A stretch of 59,026 nucleotides of DNA from Alphaproteobacteria bacterium. GTDB taxonomy: Bacteria > Pseudomonadota > Alphaproteobacteria > Rhodobacterales > Rhodobacteraceae. The DNA lies in assembly GCA_030431485.1 (NCBI GenBank), contig JAUIIR010000020.1, positions 1 to 59,026 on the forward strand, in the 5' to 3' direction. Positions 18,015-30,475 of this stretch are shown here, in pieces. Below the pieces are notes generated by a model. That model was not told the DNA's origin. It searched no databases and worked only from the letters and a program-made list of their open reading frames with translations. Position 1 is the stretch's first letter; the number at the start of each line of letters is the position of its first letter. The position numbers were made by a program, and so were the translations under genes.

Positions 18015-18676
18015 CACGGGTGTTGCAAGCTGAGCGCAAGGAACCGGTATCCGGGGAGACCCGCTCGGCGGTCGTGTTCCTGCACGGCTATGGGGCCAAC
18101 GGGGCCGACCTTTTGGGGCTGGCTGACCCGCTGGGCGAACACCTGCCGGACACGCTGTTTGTCGCGCCGGATGCGCCCGAAGCCTGTGCCGGTGCGCCGT
18201 TTGGGTTTCAGTGGTTTCCGATCCCTTGGATCGACGGCTCATCGGAAGAGGAATCGATGGCGGGCATGGCCCGCGCGGTCGATGACCTGAACGCGTTTCT
18301 CGACGCGCTGATGGTGGACGAGGATCTGCTGCCCGAGCAGGTGGTGCTGTTTGGTTTCAGCCAGGGCACGATGATGGGCCTGCATGTGGCCCCGCGGCGC
18401 GAAGACCCGATTGCGGGCATGGTGGCCTTTTCTGGCCGGTTGCTGGCACCCGAGCTTCTGGCAGACGAAGTTCAAAGCCGGTTCCCGGTGTTGCTTGTGC
18501 ACGGTGATCAGGACGATGTCGTGCCACCGCAATCCTTGCCGGAAGCGGCTGAAGCCTTGCAGAAGGCGGGGTGGGAAGATGTCTATGCCCATATCATGAA
18601 GGGCACAGCGCATGGGATCGCGCCGGACGGCTTGTCTGTGGCGCTCGCCTTTATGCGGGACAAGTGCAACCTCTAA
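18011..18676 (+). CDS. Alpha/beta-hydrolase, phospholipase/carboxylesterase type
   Basis: A 221-residue esterase of the YpfH/EstB group. The oxyanion-hole start 'VVFLHGYGANGADLLGLA', the nucleophile elbow 'GFSQG', the acid in 'HGDQDDVVP' and the His in 'TAHGIA' form a complete Ser-Asp-His set. There is no signal peptide, so it acts in the cytosol. Substrate is unknown; small carboxylic esters or lysophospholipids are usual in vitro. It is the third gene of an overlapping cobK-glycosylase-esterase unit. Confidence 0.85.
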   Translation: MTRVLQAERKEPVSGETRSAVVFLHGYGANGADLLGLADPLGEHLPDTLFVAPDAPEACAGAPFGFQWFPIPWIDGSSEEESMAGMARAVDDLNAFLDALMVDEDLLPEQVVLFGFSQGTMMGLHVAPRREDPIAGMVAFSGRLLAPELLADEVQSRFPVLLVHGDQDDVVPPQSLPEAAEALQKAGWEDVYAHIMKGTAHGIAPDGLSVALAFMRDKCNL

Positions 18677-18754
18677 GGTATCGGCAGGCAACGCGAATTC
18701 GCTTTGTCGAAACCGAACCCCGTGCAAAGCTGAGGCCAAACAGGGAGGCCGCAC

Positions 18755-19297
18755 ATGTCCTATCAACTCGACACATCCCCAACGCCATGCTTGTGGCGTG
18801 ATCAGGATGTCGGCAATCTGATGCCGGATGATGTTTCTTCGAAACAGATGGACGACAAGACAGGACGCAAACTGCTGCTCTGCGCCAAGAAGCGGTTTGA
18901 TTCCGTGAGGGGGATTGGCCGTGGCACTGATTACTCTGGCATTGTGGTGCCTGACGGAGACCTCAAAGGGCTTTGTTTTGTCGCCGCGGATGAAATGGCG
19001 CGGTATCTGTCAGCGCAAGGCGAGCGCGCCAAGGCGGTCCGCGTGCGTCCCGCGGGCAGAAACGGCGGAGACCATTATTTCACCGTCGTCAATAATGGAA
19101 ACCGCGGCAATTCCGCGATTGTAGACAACACGTGGTATCAGTTTGACGAAGGCACCAAAGACAAGCCGTTTTGTCTTGTCGGAACCCTCGGAGCCATCCG
19201 GTTTGTTCTCGGGTTCAATTCGAACATGGTGTCCATGTACGATGCCGGGCTGGATGTGCTAGCAAAATGGGACAACTACGAGTGCTTCTCTGGCTAA
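18755..19297 (+). CDS. Unrecognised 180-residue protein with possible papain-like triad
   Basis: I do not recognise this protein. It has no signal peptide or membrane span. A Cys at the start of a likely helix (C74 in 'LKGLCFVAADEMARYL'), a His opening a strand (H107 in 'GDHYFTVVN') and an Asp in the next strand (D124 in 'AIVDNTWYQF') come in the order and spacing of papain-fold Cys-His-Asp enzymes, including transglutaminase-like and polymorphic-toxin deamidases/peptidases. This is inference from pattern only. A strong gggagg ribosome site lies 7 bases before the ATG. The gene follows the esterase by 78 bases and converges with mnmA. No adjacent immunity or secretion gene is visible. Confidence 0.6.
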   Translation: MSYQLDTSPTPCLWRDQDVGNLMPDDVSSKQMDDKTGRKLLLCAKKRFDSVRGIGRGTDYSGIVVPDGDLKGLCFVAADEMARYLSAQGERAKAVRVRPAGRNGGDHYFTVVNNGNRGNSAIVDNTWYQFDEGTKDKPFCLVGTLGAIRFVLGFNSNMVSMYDAGLDVLAKWDNYECFSG

Positions 19298-19299
19298 GC

Positions 19300-19338
19300 C
19301 GGTTGGATTTGGCGTCTCAACCGCGCCAGATCCAACCG
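19300..19338. terminator. Long hairpin overlapping the end of mnmA
   Basis: The arms 19300-19314 and 19324-19338 are inverted repeats matching at 14 of 15 positions around a 9-base loop. One arm lies inside the last codons of mnmA, so the same bases encode its C-terminus and form the probable bidirectional terminator between the two convergent genes. There is no T-run. Confidence 0.65.
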
Positions 19339-20456
19339 CCGCCCAAGATGCGGCTACCTTCGGTTTCATAGAACACACAGGCCTGACCCGGTGACACGCC
19401 TTCTTCGGGTGTCAGCAGTTCTACCTCGGCTGTGGTGTCCGTCAGAGGGCGGATGATCGCCTCACGCGGAGGGCGGGTTGAGCGGACTTTAACCGAGACA
19501 TGCCATTCGGTCTGGCTGGTGAAGGGGGTGTCGCCCAGCCAGTTAATTTCACGCACCGGGACTGTCCGGGTGGACAGCATGTCTTTCGGGCCGACGATCA
19601 CCTGCTTGGCGTCCACGTCGAGTCGGACCACGTAAAGCGGATCGCTCAGCCCGCCTATGCCAAGACCCCGGCGTTGGCCGATGGTGTAATGGATCACACC
19701 GTTATGCGTGCCCAGTACCCGCCCATCTGCATGCACGATCTCACCGGGTTCCGCCGCACCAGGGCGCAGCTTTTCGATCACGCTGGCATAGTTGCCGTTG
19801 GGCACAAAGCAGATGTCCTGACTGTCGGGCTTGTCCGCCACCTGAAGCCCATAGCGCGCTGCCAGTTCGCGGGTCGCGTTTTTGGAGGGAAGATGGCCCA
19901 GCGGGAAGCGCAGGTAATCAAGCTGTTCTGGTGTGGTCGAGAACAGGAAATAGCTCTGGTCGCGGTTCGCATCGGTCGCGCAGTGCAGTTCGGGCCCGTG
20001 GACACCCATCTTGCGCTGGATGTAATGGCCGGTCGCCATGCAATCCGCTTCGAGGTCTTTCGCGGTTTCGAGTAGGTCCTTGAACTTCACCCGCTCGTTG
20101 CAGCGGATGCAGGGTACAGGGGTCGCGCCCGCAAGGTAACTGTCAGCAAACTCGTCGATCACCGCATCCTTGAAGATGTTCTCGTAGTCCAGAACGTAAT
20201 GCGGAAAGCCCATGTCTTCGGCAACGCGGCGCGCATCGTGGATGTCGATACCCGCGCAGCACGCACCTTTCTTGGCCAATGCTGCACCGTGGTCATAAAG
20301 CTGCAGCGTCACGCCGACCACGTCATAGCCTTCCTCTGCCAGTTGCGCCGCGACCACCGAACTGTCCACGCCGCCCGACATCGCCACGACGACGCGTGTC
20401 TCGGACGGGGACTTGGGGAATCCAAGCGAGTTGAGCTTTGGCGCGTCGAGGGCCAT
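19317..20456 (-). CDS. mnmA: tRNA-specific 2-thiouridylase MnmA
   Basis: A 379-residue ATP-dependent enzyme that thiolates U34 of tRNA-Lys, -Glu and -Gln. The PP-loop '[19 protein letters not shown]', the catalytic Cys in '[13 protein letters not shown]' and the second active Cys in 'QDICFV' are all present. The length is normal. The ATG at 20456 is used because an in-frame GTG further upstream adds a non-conserved extension; a ggag site lies about ten bases upstream. The last codons form half of a long hairpin. Sulfur would come from a cysteine desulfurase relay not encoded here. Confidence 0.95.
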   Translation of the reverse strand: MALDAPKLNSLGFPKSPSETRVVVAMSGGVDSSVVAAQLAEEGYDVVGVTLQLYDHGAALAKKGACCAGIDIHDARRVAEDMGFPHYVLDYENIFKDAVIDEFADSYLAGATPVPCIRCNERVKFKDLLETAKDLEADCMATGHYIQRKMGVHGPELHCATDANRDQSYFLFSTTPEQLDYLRFPLGHLPSKNATRELAARYGLQVADKPDSQDICFVPNGNYASVIEKLRPGAAEPGEIVHADGRVLGTHNGVIHYTIGQRRGLGIGGLSDPLYVVRLDVDAKQVIVGPKDMLSTRTVPVREINWLGDTPFTSQTEWHVSVKVRSTRPPREAIIRPLTDTTAEVELLTPEEGVSPGQACVFYETEGSRILGGGWIWRG

Positions 20457-20600
20457 GTCGTATGTCTCCAGGTCGGTCGGGCTGATCGGGCGAAATATAG
20501 GTAAATCCGAGACAGTCTCAACCCTTGGCTTCACGTCACATTAAGGCGCATCGCGCAAAGCTGCCCACGGAGCGTTGTCTAGGCTTGGAAAGGGCCGTTT

Positions 20601-20873
20601 ATGTATCTCAAGAAAGCAAACGGCCCACGTACTGTGACGCTGAGGGACGGACGTGTCCTGTCGCGGGCGGATTTGCCGCCGTCCAACACGTATCGCTGGG
20701 TGGCGTCGCGCAAAGCGGTGGTTGTTGACGCGGTTGTTCACCAGCTGATTTCCCGAAAAGAGGCGCTCGCACGCTATGCCCTGAGTTAAGAGGAACTGGA
20801 TGCGTGGATTGCGGCGTCGCTGCAGCATGGACGTGATGCGCTAAAGGCGACGGCCGTTCAGAAATTCCGGTGA
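20601..20873 (+). pseudogene. sciP: SciP-like DUF1153 regulator with in-frame stop
   Basis: The frame beginning at 20601 encodes the conserved start of the alphaproteobacterial DUF1153/SciP family ('MYLKKANGPRTVTLRDGRVL', then 'RWVASRKAVVVDAVV'), a small helix-turn-helix protein that binds CtrA and dampens its promoters. At 20787-20789 a TAA replaces what is normally a Glu codon in the 'LSEEE' region. The same frame then continues for 27 more codons with the family's C-terminal 'DALKATAVQKFR' to a TGA at 20871-20873. The product is therefore 62 residues instead of about 90. A good ggaaaggg ribosome site precedes the ATG. It sits directly upstream of ctrA, as in Rhodobacter. A sequencing error cannot be excluded. 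Confidence 0.8.
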
Positions 20874-20883
20874 GCATGCCTCA

Positions 20884-20898
20884 TTAATACAATCTTAA
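20884..20898 (+). promoter_or_regulatory. CtrA box (TTAA-N7-TTAA) upstream of ctrA
   Basis: The sequence TTAA-tacaatc-TTAA is an exact full CtrA binding site. It lies 92 bases before the ctrA start, with a further TTAACC half site at 20934-20939, so ctrA is probably autoregulated. Confidence 0.75.
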
Positions 20899-20990
20899 GT
20901 TGTTTTTAGCCCTCTTGACGTGATAACCTGAAATTAACCTTTCAACGTCAAAGCTTCGTTTGCCGGACGTTGACATTGCGGAGAAACCTG

Positions 20991-21701
20991 ATGCGCGTAC
21001 TTTTGGTCGAAGATGACCCGACCACGTCGAAAAGCATCGAATTGATGTTGAGCAATGCCAATCTGAACGTCTATTCCACCGATCTAGGGGAAGAAGGCAT
21101 CGATCTGGCCAAGCTTTACGACTACGATTTGATCCTGCTTGATTTGAACCTGCCCGATATGAACGGCTTTGACGTTCTCCGGCAATTGCGGCTTGCCCGT
21201 ATCGAAACGCCTATCCTGATCCTGTCAGGCAATGATGCCAGCGAAGACAAGATCAAGGGCTTTGGCTTTGGCGCTGATGATTACCTGACGAAACCCTTTC
21301 ACCGCGAAGAACTAATCGCACGAATCCACGCCATTATCCGTCGGTCAAAAGGCCATTCTCAGTCGATTATCCGGACCGGCAGGGTTGAGGTCAATCTTGA
21401 TGCCAAAACTGTGCAGGTCGAAGGCAATACCGTGCATCTGACAGGCAAGGAATACCAGATGCTCGAACTGCTTAGCCTGCGCAAAGGCACAACGCTGACC
21501 AAGGAAATGTTCCTGAACCACCTCTATGGCGGTATGGATGAACCTGAGCTCAAGATCATCGACGTGTTCATCTGCAAGCTTCGGAAAAAACTGTCCGAGG
21601 CGACAGGCGGTGGCAGTCACATCGAAACCGTCTGGGGCAGGGGCTATGTGCTGCGCGACCCCGAGGTCGAAGCGGAAGGGCGGATCGCCATCGGCGCATG
21701 A
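20991..21701 (+). CDS. ctrA: Cell-cycle response regulator CtrA
   Basis: A 236-residue OmpR-type response regulator. The receiver starts '[20 protein letters not shown]', with Asp51 in '[10 protein letters not shown]' as phosphoacceptor and 'ILILSGND' plus 'DDYLTKPFH' as the conserved Thr/Ser and Lys regions. The winged-helix domain ends '[14 protein letters not shown]'. In Rhodobacteraceae CtrA is not essential and controls motility, gene transfer agents and related traits; in Caulobacter it controls the cell cycle. The ATG at 20991 follows ggagaaacc. A CtrA box in its own leader and the interrupted sciP upstream complete the module. Confidence 0.96.
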   Translation: MRVLLVEDDPTTSKSIELMLSNANLNVYSTDLGEEGIDLAKLYDYDLILLDLNLPDMNGFDVLRQLRLARIETPILILSGNDASEDKIKGFGFGADDYLTKPFHREELIARIHAIIRRSKGHSQSIIRTGRVEVNLDAKTVQVEGNTVHLTGKEYQMLELLSLRKGTTLTKEMFLNHLYGGMDEPELKIIDVFICKLRKKLSEATGGGSHIETVWGRGYVLRDPEVEAEGRIAIGA

Positions 21702-21842
21702 CTGCGCTCTGCAGTAAAACCGCACCAATCAGATGCCATCCGAAGCGCCCAAACCGCTGACTTGTCCGACGCGACAGTGTTTAAGTGTCGTTTCAAATCT
21801 GGACGCTGTGCCACCCCCGGCCTATCACTCTGTCCAAGGTAA

Positions 21843-26071
<4,229 letters not shown>

Positions 26072-26089
26072 CCACTTTTGTTCTCAAAT

Positions 26090-26104
26090 GTTCTCATAAA
26101 GTTC
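26090..26104 (+). promoter_or_regulatory. SOS (LexA) box GTTC-N7-GTTC
   Basis: The bases 26090-26104 read GTTC-tcataaa-GTTC, an exact match to the alphaproteobacterial LexA operator. A further GTTC lies 10 bases upstream (26080) and an inverted GAAC at 26128-26131. The box is 53 bases before the start codon of the small peptide gene. Confidence 0.75.
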
Positions 26105-26157
26105 TTTACAGACCATTGGGAATATGAGAACAAAGAGGCAACAAGGAGGACGACACA

Positions 26158-26292
26158 ATGATGCAACGGATCAAAACCTCGCTTCACACCGTTAAAGCCC
26201 AAACCAATGCGCCGCTTCTTCAGGATGCACTTGGGGCAATGTCATTGGTGGTGATGTTGGTGGCTGCGTTGCATCTGCCGGTGCTTGTCTGA
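26158..26292 (+). CDS. 44-residue single-span membrane peptide under SOS control
   Basis: The frame encodes 44 residues: a basic amphipathic N-terminal half with four Lys/Arg residues, 'PLLQDALGAM', and one hydrophobic span 'LGAMSLVVMLVAALHLPVLV' to the C-terminus. A near-perfect ribosome site aaggagg (26143-26149) lies 8 bases upstream. A LexA box lies upstream and a rho-independent terminator downstream, which strongly suggests an independent, DNA-damage-induced gene. I recall similar 'LLQDALGA' peptides in Rhodobacteraceae but no function. The design resembles Caulobacter SidA, an SOS-induced inner-membrane division inhibitor, though no sequence similarity is claimed. Confidence 0.7.
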   Translation: MMQRIKTSLHTVKAQTNAPLLQDALGAMSLVVMLVAALHLPVLV

Positions 26293-26420
26293 CCTGTTAC
26301 CTTTTTCTGCCTGCGTGTTTTGCCTGAGCGCTCATTCGCATCCTGTCCCAACTGATGCACCTGTCCCAGAAGGCCGCCTGCCTTCAGAGTGATCATGGCC
26401 CCAACGAACACGTCACTGTA

Positions 26421-26454
26421 CCGCCGCCTTCATTCGAAGAGCGGCGGTTTTTTT
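26421..26454 (+). terminator. Terminator of the SOS peptide transcript
   Basis: The arms ccgccgc (26421-26427) and gcggcgg (26441-26447) are followed by seven T (26448-26454). The 128 bases between the peptide stop and this hairpin hold nothing I recognise. Confidence 0.9.
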
Positions 26455-26477
26455 ATCAGTTGGTAAAATTTCGAACA

Positions 26478-26930
26478 TCAGGCGCTTTGCGTTTCCGCAA
26501 GCTGCGCGACAGCCTCAGATGCGGCTTCGAGCGTCAGCAGGATGGACGCATGACGGTTCTTGAAGGCGACGGCGGGGCGCAGCACTTCCAATCCGTCGAA
26601 CGGAGCGGATGGGGTTGGGCCATCTTCCTTGAGCATTGTCCGCAGTTCATCCCTCGCACGGGTGATTTGGTCGGGCGTTGTGCCGATGATGGCTCCACCG
26701 ACCACGGACGCGGCCGCCTGACCCAGAGCGCAGGCTTTGACATCCTGACCAAATGCGCTGACCGCGCCGTTTTCGAGCGTCAGATCGACCGTCACAGTCG
26801 AACCACAGAGCGGCGACCGTTTCTTCACCGTGGCGCTCGGCGTCTCAAGCCGCGTGTGGTGCGGTATGTCGGCGGCCAGTTCAAGAATTTGGCCGGAATA
26901 GAGTTTGATCAGATCGGTGTCGCCGGACAT
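26478..26930 (-). CDS. NifU/IscU-like iron-sulfur scaffold protein
   Basis: A 150-residue protein with the IscU/NifU N-terminal fold. Two of the three cluster-binding Cys are visible, C42 in 'RSPLCGST' and C67 in 'VKACALGQAAAS'. The third position, normally Cys in an 'HCSxLA'-type motif, reads 'NRHASILLTLEA' with Ala128 after His127. It may still bind a cluster or zinc using His, or be a divergent assembly factor. The ATG at 26930 follows agggaaag; an in-frame upstream extension is not conserved-looking. It is divergent from hisI with a 68-base gap. Confidence 0.82.
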   Translation of the reverse strand: MSGDTDLIKLYSGQILELAADIPHHTRLETPSATVKKRSPLCGSTVTVDLTLENGAVSAFGQDVKACALGQAAASVVGGAIIGTTPDQITRARDELRTMLKEDGPTPSAPFDGLEVLRPAVAFKNRHASILLTLEAASEAVAQLAETQSA

Positions 26931-26998
26931 GGCTTTCCCTTTCGCCGTTCCCCCCATAGATAGGGGACCATCCGGCGGATGCAAAAAGGTTTTTCCAA

Positions 26999-27355
26999 AT
27001 GAGCTTTGATCCTGCGACCTTGGTCTATAACGAAGCGGGTCTGATCCCGGCGATTGCGCAGGACGCGGTGTCGGGCGAGGTGCTGATGATGGCCTGGATG
27101 AATGCCGAGGCTGTTTCAAAGACGCTTGAGACCGGGCGTGTGACCTATTGGTCGCGGTCCCGCCAGGCGTTCTGGGTCAAGGGCGAAAGCTCGGGTCATG
27201 TGCAGGAGCTGGTGGCGCTGCGGGTGGATTGCGACCGGGATTGTCTGTTGGTGACGGTGAAGCAGACCGGGCCTGCCTGTCACACGAACCGGCGCTCGTG
27301 TTTTTACACCGAAGTCCAGGATGGCGCAGAAGTGGAGATCATGGCGCCGATGTAG
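26999..27355 (+). CDS. hisI: Phosphoribosyl-AMP cyclohydrolase
   Basis: A 118-residue zinc enzyme of histidine biosynthesis that opens the adenine ring of PR-AMP. The conserved segments '[20 protein letters not shown]', '[18 protein letters not shown]', '[12 protein letters not shown]' and '[13 protein letters not shown]' carry the Cys and Asp metal ligands. The HisE domain is absent, so this is the single-domain form usual in alphaproteobacteria. No other his gene is nearby. It converges with gluQ. Confidence 0.95.
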   Translation: MSFDPATLVYNEAGLIPAIAQDAVSGEVLMMAWMNAEAVSKTLETGRVTYWSRSRQAFWVKGESSGHVQELVALRVDCDRDCLLVTVKQTGPACHTNRRSCFYTEVQDGAEVEIMAPM

Positions 27356-27401
27356 GCGTCGGATTGTGCATATTTTTGAAAAGAAGAAGCATGGGGCGGT
27401 C

Positions 27402-28247
27402 TTAAAGCCCAACCATGTTTCTGATGTCCTGCGGGGTATGGCCCTCGGCACGGTAGAGCGCGATGGCGCGGGCGTCGTCGCGCTTGGCGAGGCGTTTGCC
27501 CGCATCGTCGCGGATCAGACGGTGGTGATGGTAGATCGGCGTGGGCAGGCCCAACAGTGCCTGCAGCAGTACGTGGATCGGTGTCGCCGTCGCAAGGTCT
27601 TCGCCCCTGATCACATGGGTGATGCCCTGGGCGGCGTCGTCGATCACGACGCTGAGGTGATAGGCGGCGGTATTGGTGTCACGCCGTGCGAGGACGATGT
27701 CGCCAATCTCGTCAGTGAGGTGCGCGGGCGTTAACCTTAATACGGGGTGAACACCGGTCTCTATGTACTGTGGCAGGATTGAGAGGTGGTCGACAGCGCG
27801 CGCCATGTGAAGCCGCACGGCATCAGTGTAGGAGCGGTCGGACCATGCGCGATGACGGCAGGTGCCGGGATAGATCAGCCCGTCGGGCCCGTGCATCGGC
27901 GCACCTTCCTGCGGGGCAGAGGCGGCGCGCCGAATGTCGCCGCGCGTGCAAGAACAGGGGTAAAGGAGCCCCATTTCGCCCAATCGCTCTAACGCCGCGT
28001 CATAGGCATCGGTGTTTTCGGATTGGCGCAGCACCGGGGTTTCCCAGCTTAGGCCAAGCCAAGCCAGATCATCAAAGACCTGTGTCTCGAACATCGGGGT
28101 GCAGCGGGCGGTATCGGTGTCTTCGATCCTGATCAGAAATCGACCATCTGCCTTTCGCGCCATGTCAAAGGCCAGCAATGCCGAATAGGCGTGACCCAGA
28201 TGCAACTGGCCTGTCGGGCTGGGGGCAAATCTAGTGACAAAGCCCAT
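27402..28247 (-). CDS. gluQ: Glutamyl-Q tRNA(Asp) synthetase
   Basis: A 281-residue truncated relative of glutamyl-tRNA synthetase that glutamylates the queuosine at position 34 of tRNA-Asp. The HIGH-type motif is in 'TRFAPSPTGQLHLGHAYSA', the zinc ligands in 'YPCSCTRGDIR' and 'YPGTCRHR', and 'KRLAKRDDAR' stands for KMSKS. The anticodon-binding domain is missing, which distinguishes GluQRS from GltX. It follows the Pmp3-like peptide and trmFO on the same strand, so tRNA-modification genes are grouped here. Confidence 0.93.
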   Translation of the reverse strand: MGFVTRFAPSPTGQLHLGHAYSALLAFDMARKADGRFLIRIEDTDTARCTPMFETQVFDDLAWLGLSWETPVLRQSENTDAYDAALERLGEMGLLYPCSCTRGDIRRAASAPQEGAPMHGPDGLIYPGTCRHRAWSDRSYTDAVRLHMARAVDHLSILPQYIETGVHPVLRLTPAHLTDEIGDIVLARRDTNTAAYHLSVVIDDAAQGITHVIRGEDLATATPIHVLLQALLGLPTPIYHHHRLIRDDAGKRLAKRDDARAIALYRAEGHTPQDIRNMVGL

Positions 28248-28256
28248 TGTGCGGGA

Positions 28257-28472
28257 TCACGTGTCGTCGCGGTGCCCGTAGCGACGAGCACGTCTGTCTT
28301 CGGCGCTTTGATAGATCAGCACCCAGGCAAGCAGGATGAACATCGGATGTGTCAGTCCGCCGGAAAAGATGATCGCCGGAATCCAGATGATCAGCACGAT
28401 GAGTGCTGTGAAAAGCCGGCCCGTCAGCAAGATCGAAAGCGGAGGAAGAAAGAGCGCCAGAACATAGTTCAT
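28257..28472 (-). CDS. Small membrane protein resembling YqaE/Pmp3
   Basis: A 71-residue protein with two membrane spans. The start '[16 protein letters not shown]' and the following '[12 protein letters not shown]' recall the Pmp3/YqaE stress-related proteolipids, extended by a second hydrophobic stretch and a charged Arg/His-rich tail. The match is by pattern only. Its ATG overlaps the trmFO stop (ATGA), so it is translationally coupled to trmFO, and gluQ follows by 9 bases. Confidence 0.6.
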   Translation of the reverse strand: MNYVLALFLPPLSILLTGRLFTALIVLIIWIPAIIFSGGLTHPMFILLAWVLIYQSAEDRRARRYGHRDDT

Positions 28473-29821
28473 GCGTATTCAACCTGTGCTGCGAGCCATT
28501 CGGACCACGCTGCTTTGGCACGGTCGGTATAGGCCTTGTAGCGGTCCTTGCGGCCGCGCCGGCCGCCTTTCAGGCCATCGACTGGTCGGAAAAGGCCGAA
28601 ATTGACGTTCATCGGCTGGAAGGTCTTTGCTTCAGCCCCGCCAGTGATGTGGTGGATCAAGGCGCCATGCGCGCTGTCCTGCGGCACGGTCGGGATCGGT
28701 GCGCCGGTGATCTCGGCGGCGGCCATGCGGCCCGCCAGAAGACCCATCGCGGCGGATTCGACATAGCCTTCGACACCCGTAACCTGTCCGGCAAAGCGGA
28801 TGTTCGGTTTTGAGCGCAGACGCATCTGGTTGTCGAGCAGGGTTGGGCTGTTGAGGAACGTGTTGCGGTGGATGCCGCCAAGGCGCGCGAAGCTGGCATT
28901 CTCAAGCCCGGGAATCATCCGGAAAACATCGGTTTGCGCGCCGTACTTCATCTTTGTCTGGAAGCCTACGATATTGTAGAGCGTTCCCAAAGCATTGTCG
29001 CGGCGCAGCTGGACCACGGCCCAGGGTTTGACGTCGGGTGCATGCGGATTGGTCAGGCCAACGGGCTTCATCGGGCCGTGGCGCAGGGTTTCGCGACCGC
29101 GTTCGGCCATCACCTCGATCGGCAGACAGCCGTCGAAATATCCTGCTGTTTCGCCTTCGTGGAATTCGGTCTTGTCGGCAGCCAAAAGGGCGTCGATGAA
29201 GGCCTCGTATTGGGCCTTGTCCATCGGGCAGTTGATGTAAGCGCGCTGTTCTTCCTCGGTTTCGCCCTTGTCATAGCGCGATTGGAGCCAGGCTTTGTCC
29301 ATGTCGATGCTGTCGAAATAGACGATGGGGGCGATGGCGTCGAAAAAGGCAAGCCGGTCTGTGCCGGTTTCCGTCTGGATCGCCTGACCCAACGCGGCGC
29401 TGGTCAGGGGGCCGGTGGCGAAAATCCACTGGCCCTCGGCGGGAAGCTCCTTGATTTCTTCGTGGCTTACACGAACATTTTCATGTGCGTGCAGGCGTGC
29501 CGTAACCTCGGCGCTGAAGGCGTCGCGGTCGACAGCCAAGGCGCCTCCGGCAGGCAGGCGATGCTGATGGGCGGTGGTGATAATCAACCCGCCCGCTTCG
29601 CGCATTTCCCAATGCAGCAGGCCCACAGCGTTCTGTTCGTGATCGTCCGACCGGAACGAGTTGGAGCACACCATTTCGCCCAGATCGCCGCTCTTGTGGG
29701 CGAAGGTTTCGACTTTCGGGCGCATTTCGTGGATCACGACGCGCACGCCGCGGTTCGCAGCCTGCCAGGCGGCCTCGGATCCGGCCATGCCGCCGCCAAC
29801 GATGTGGAGTTCCTGTGTCAT
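28469..29821 (-). CDS. trmFO: Folate-dependent tRNA m5U54 methyltransferase
   Basis: A 450-residue flavoprotein that methylates U54 of tRNA using methylenetetrahydrofolate. It opens with the FAD-binding '[18 protein letters not shown]' and 'VVIHEMRP', and contains '[10 protein letters not shown]' (read here as '[11 protein letters not shown]') and '[17 protein letters not shown]', which are typical of TrmFO and separate it from MnmG. Length is normal. It heads an overlapping unit with the small membrane protein and gluQ. Confidence 0.95.
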   Translation of the reverse strand: MTQELHIVGGGMAGSEAAWQAANRGVRVVIHEMRPKVETFAHKSGDLGEMVCSNSFRSDDHEQNAVGLLHWEMREAGGLIITTAHQHRLPAGGALAVDRDAFSAEVTARLHAHENVRVSHEEIKELPAEGQWIFATGPLTSAALGQAIQTETGTDRLAFFDAIAPIVYFDSIDMDKAWLQSRYDKGETEEEQRAYINCPMDKAQYEAFIDALLAADKTEFHEGETAGYFDGCLPIEVMAERGRETLRHGPMKPVGLTNPHAPDVKPWAVVQLRRDNALGTLYNIVGFQTKMKYGAQTDVFRMIPGLENASFARLGGIHRNTFLNSPTLLDNQMRLRSKPNIRFAGQVTGVEGYVESAAMGLLAGRMAAAEITGAPIPTVPQDSAHGALIHHITGGAEAKTFQPMNVNFGLFRPVDGLKGGRRGRKDRYKAYTDRAKAAWSEWLAAQVEYA

Positions 29822-29857
29822 GGGGGCGATGTAATCCGTCGCTAAGGGTTTGTCACG

Positions 29858-30475
29858 TCACTGATCGGGGGCGATCAGCCCCAGTCCGCGCAGGTAGACG
29901 CCGATGCCGCTTTCCAGAAGCTCTTCCGGGGGGAAAGGCGACTTGGTCCCGGGTGAGTTGCGGGCAAACAACTCGACCACGCCGTGGCTGAGGGCCCAGA
30001 CATGGGCCGAAAACATCGACGCCGGCGGGCGCTTTTCGGGCGGGATGTGCTGTGACAGGTCCTCGGCAGCGCGTTCCAAGACACCGCGCGCGCGGCTTGA
30101 CGCAGCAGCAAGGTCGGGTGTGCGGTTAACCGAGATGCCACTTTCAAACATTGCAATATAATGACCGGGGTATTTTCGCGCAAAAGCTAAATATGCGCGC
30201 CCCGTCGCCTCGAACGCGGCCAAAGCCGAGGGTTGGCCGCTGTCATAGGCGTATTGCATCACGTCGGCGAAAATCTCGTAGCCCTGAAGGGCGGCTTCGG
30301 CAATCAAATCGTCACGGCCTTCGAAGTGACGATAGACGGCGGCGGGGGTCACGCCCGCCTGCTTTGCAGCTTCCGACAGGGTAAAGCCGGTCGGGCCCTT
30401 TTCGGTGATCAGCTCAAGCGCTGCATCAACGAGGGCCTGCCGCAGATTGCCGTGATGGTAGCCGCGTTTAACCAT
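29858..30475 (-). CDS. TetR/AcrR family transcriptional regulator
   Basis: A 205-residue regulator. The N-terminal helix-turn-helix is clear: '[20 protein letters not shown]' followed by '[20 protein letters not shown]'. The C-terminal ligand domain resembles the TetR_C_33/WHG type ('[12 protein letters not shown]'). I use the ATG at 30475 because it gives the normal '[10 protein letters not shown]' start; it overlaps the ppk2 stop by eight bases, so the regulator is read from the ppk2 message. The ligand is unknown. Confidence 0.85.
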   Translation of the reverse strand: MVKRGYHHGNLRQALVDAALELITEKGPTGFTLSEAAKQAGVTPAAVYRHFEGRDDLIAEAALQGYEIFADVMQYAYDSGQPSALAAFEATGRAYLAFARKYPGHYIAMFESGISVNRTPDLAAASSRARGVLERAAEDLSQHIPPEKRPPASMFSAHVWALSHGVVELFARNSPGTKSPFPPEELLESGIGVYLRGLGLIAPDQ

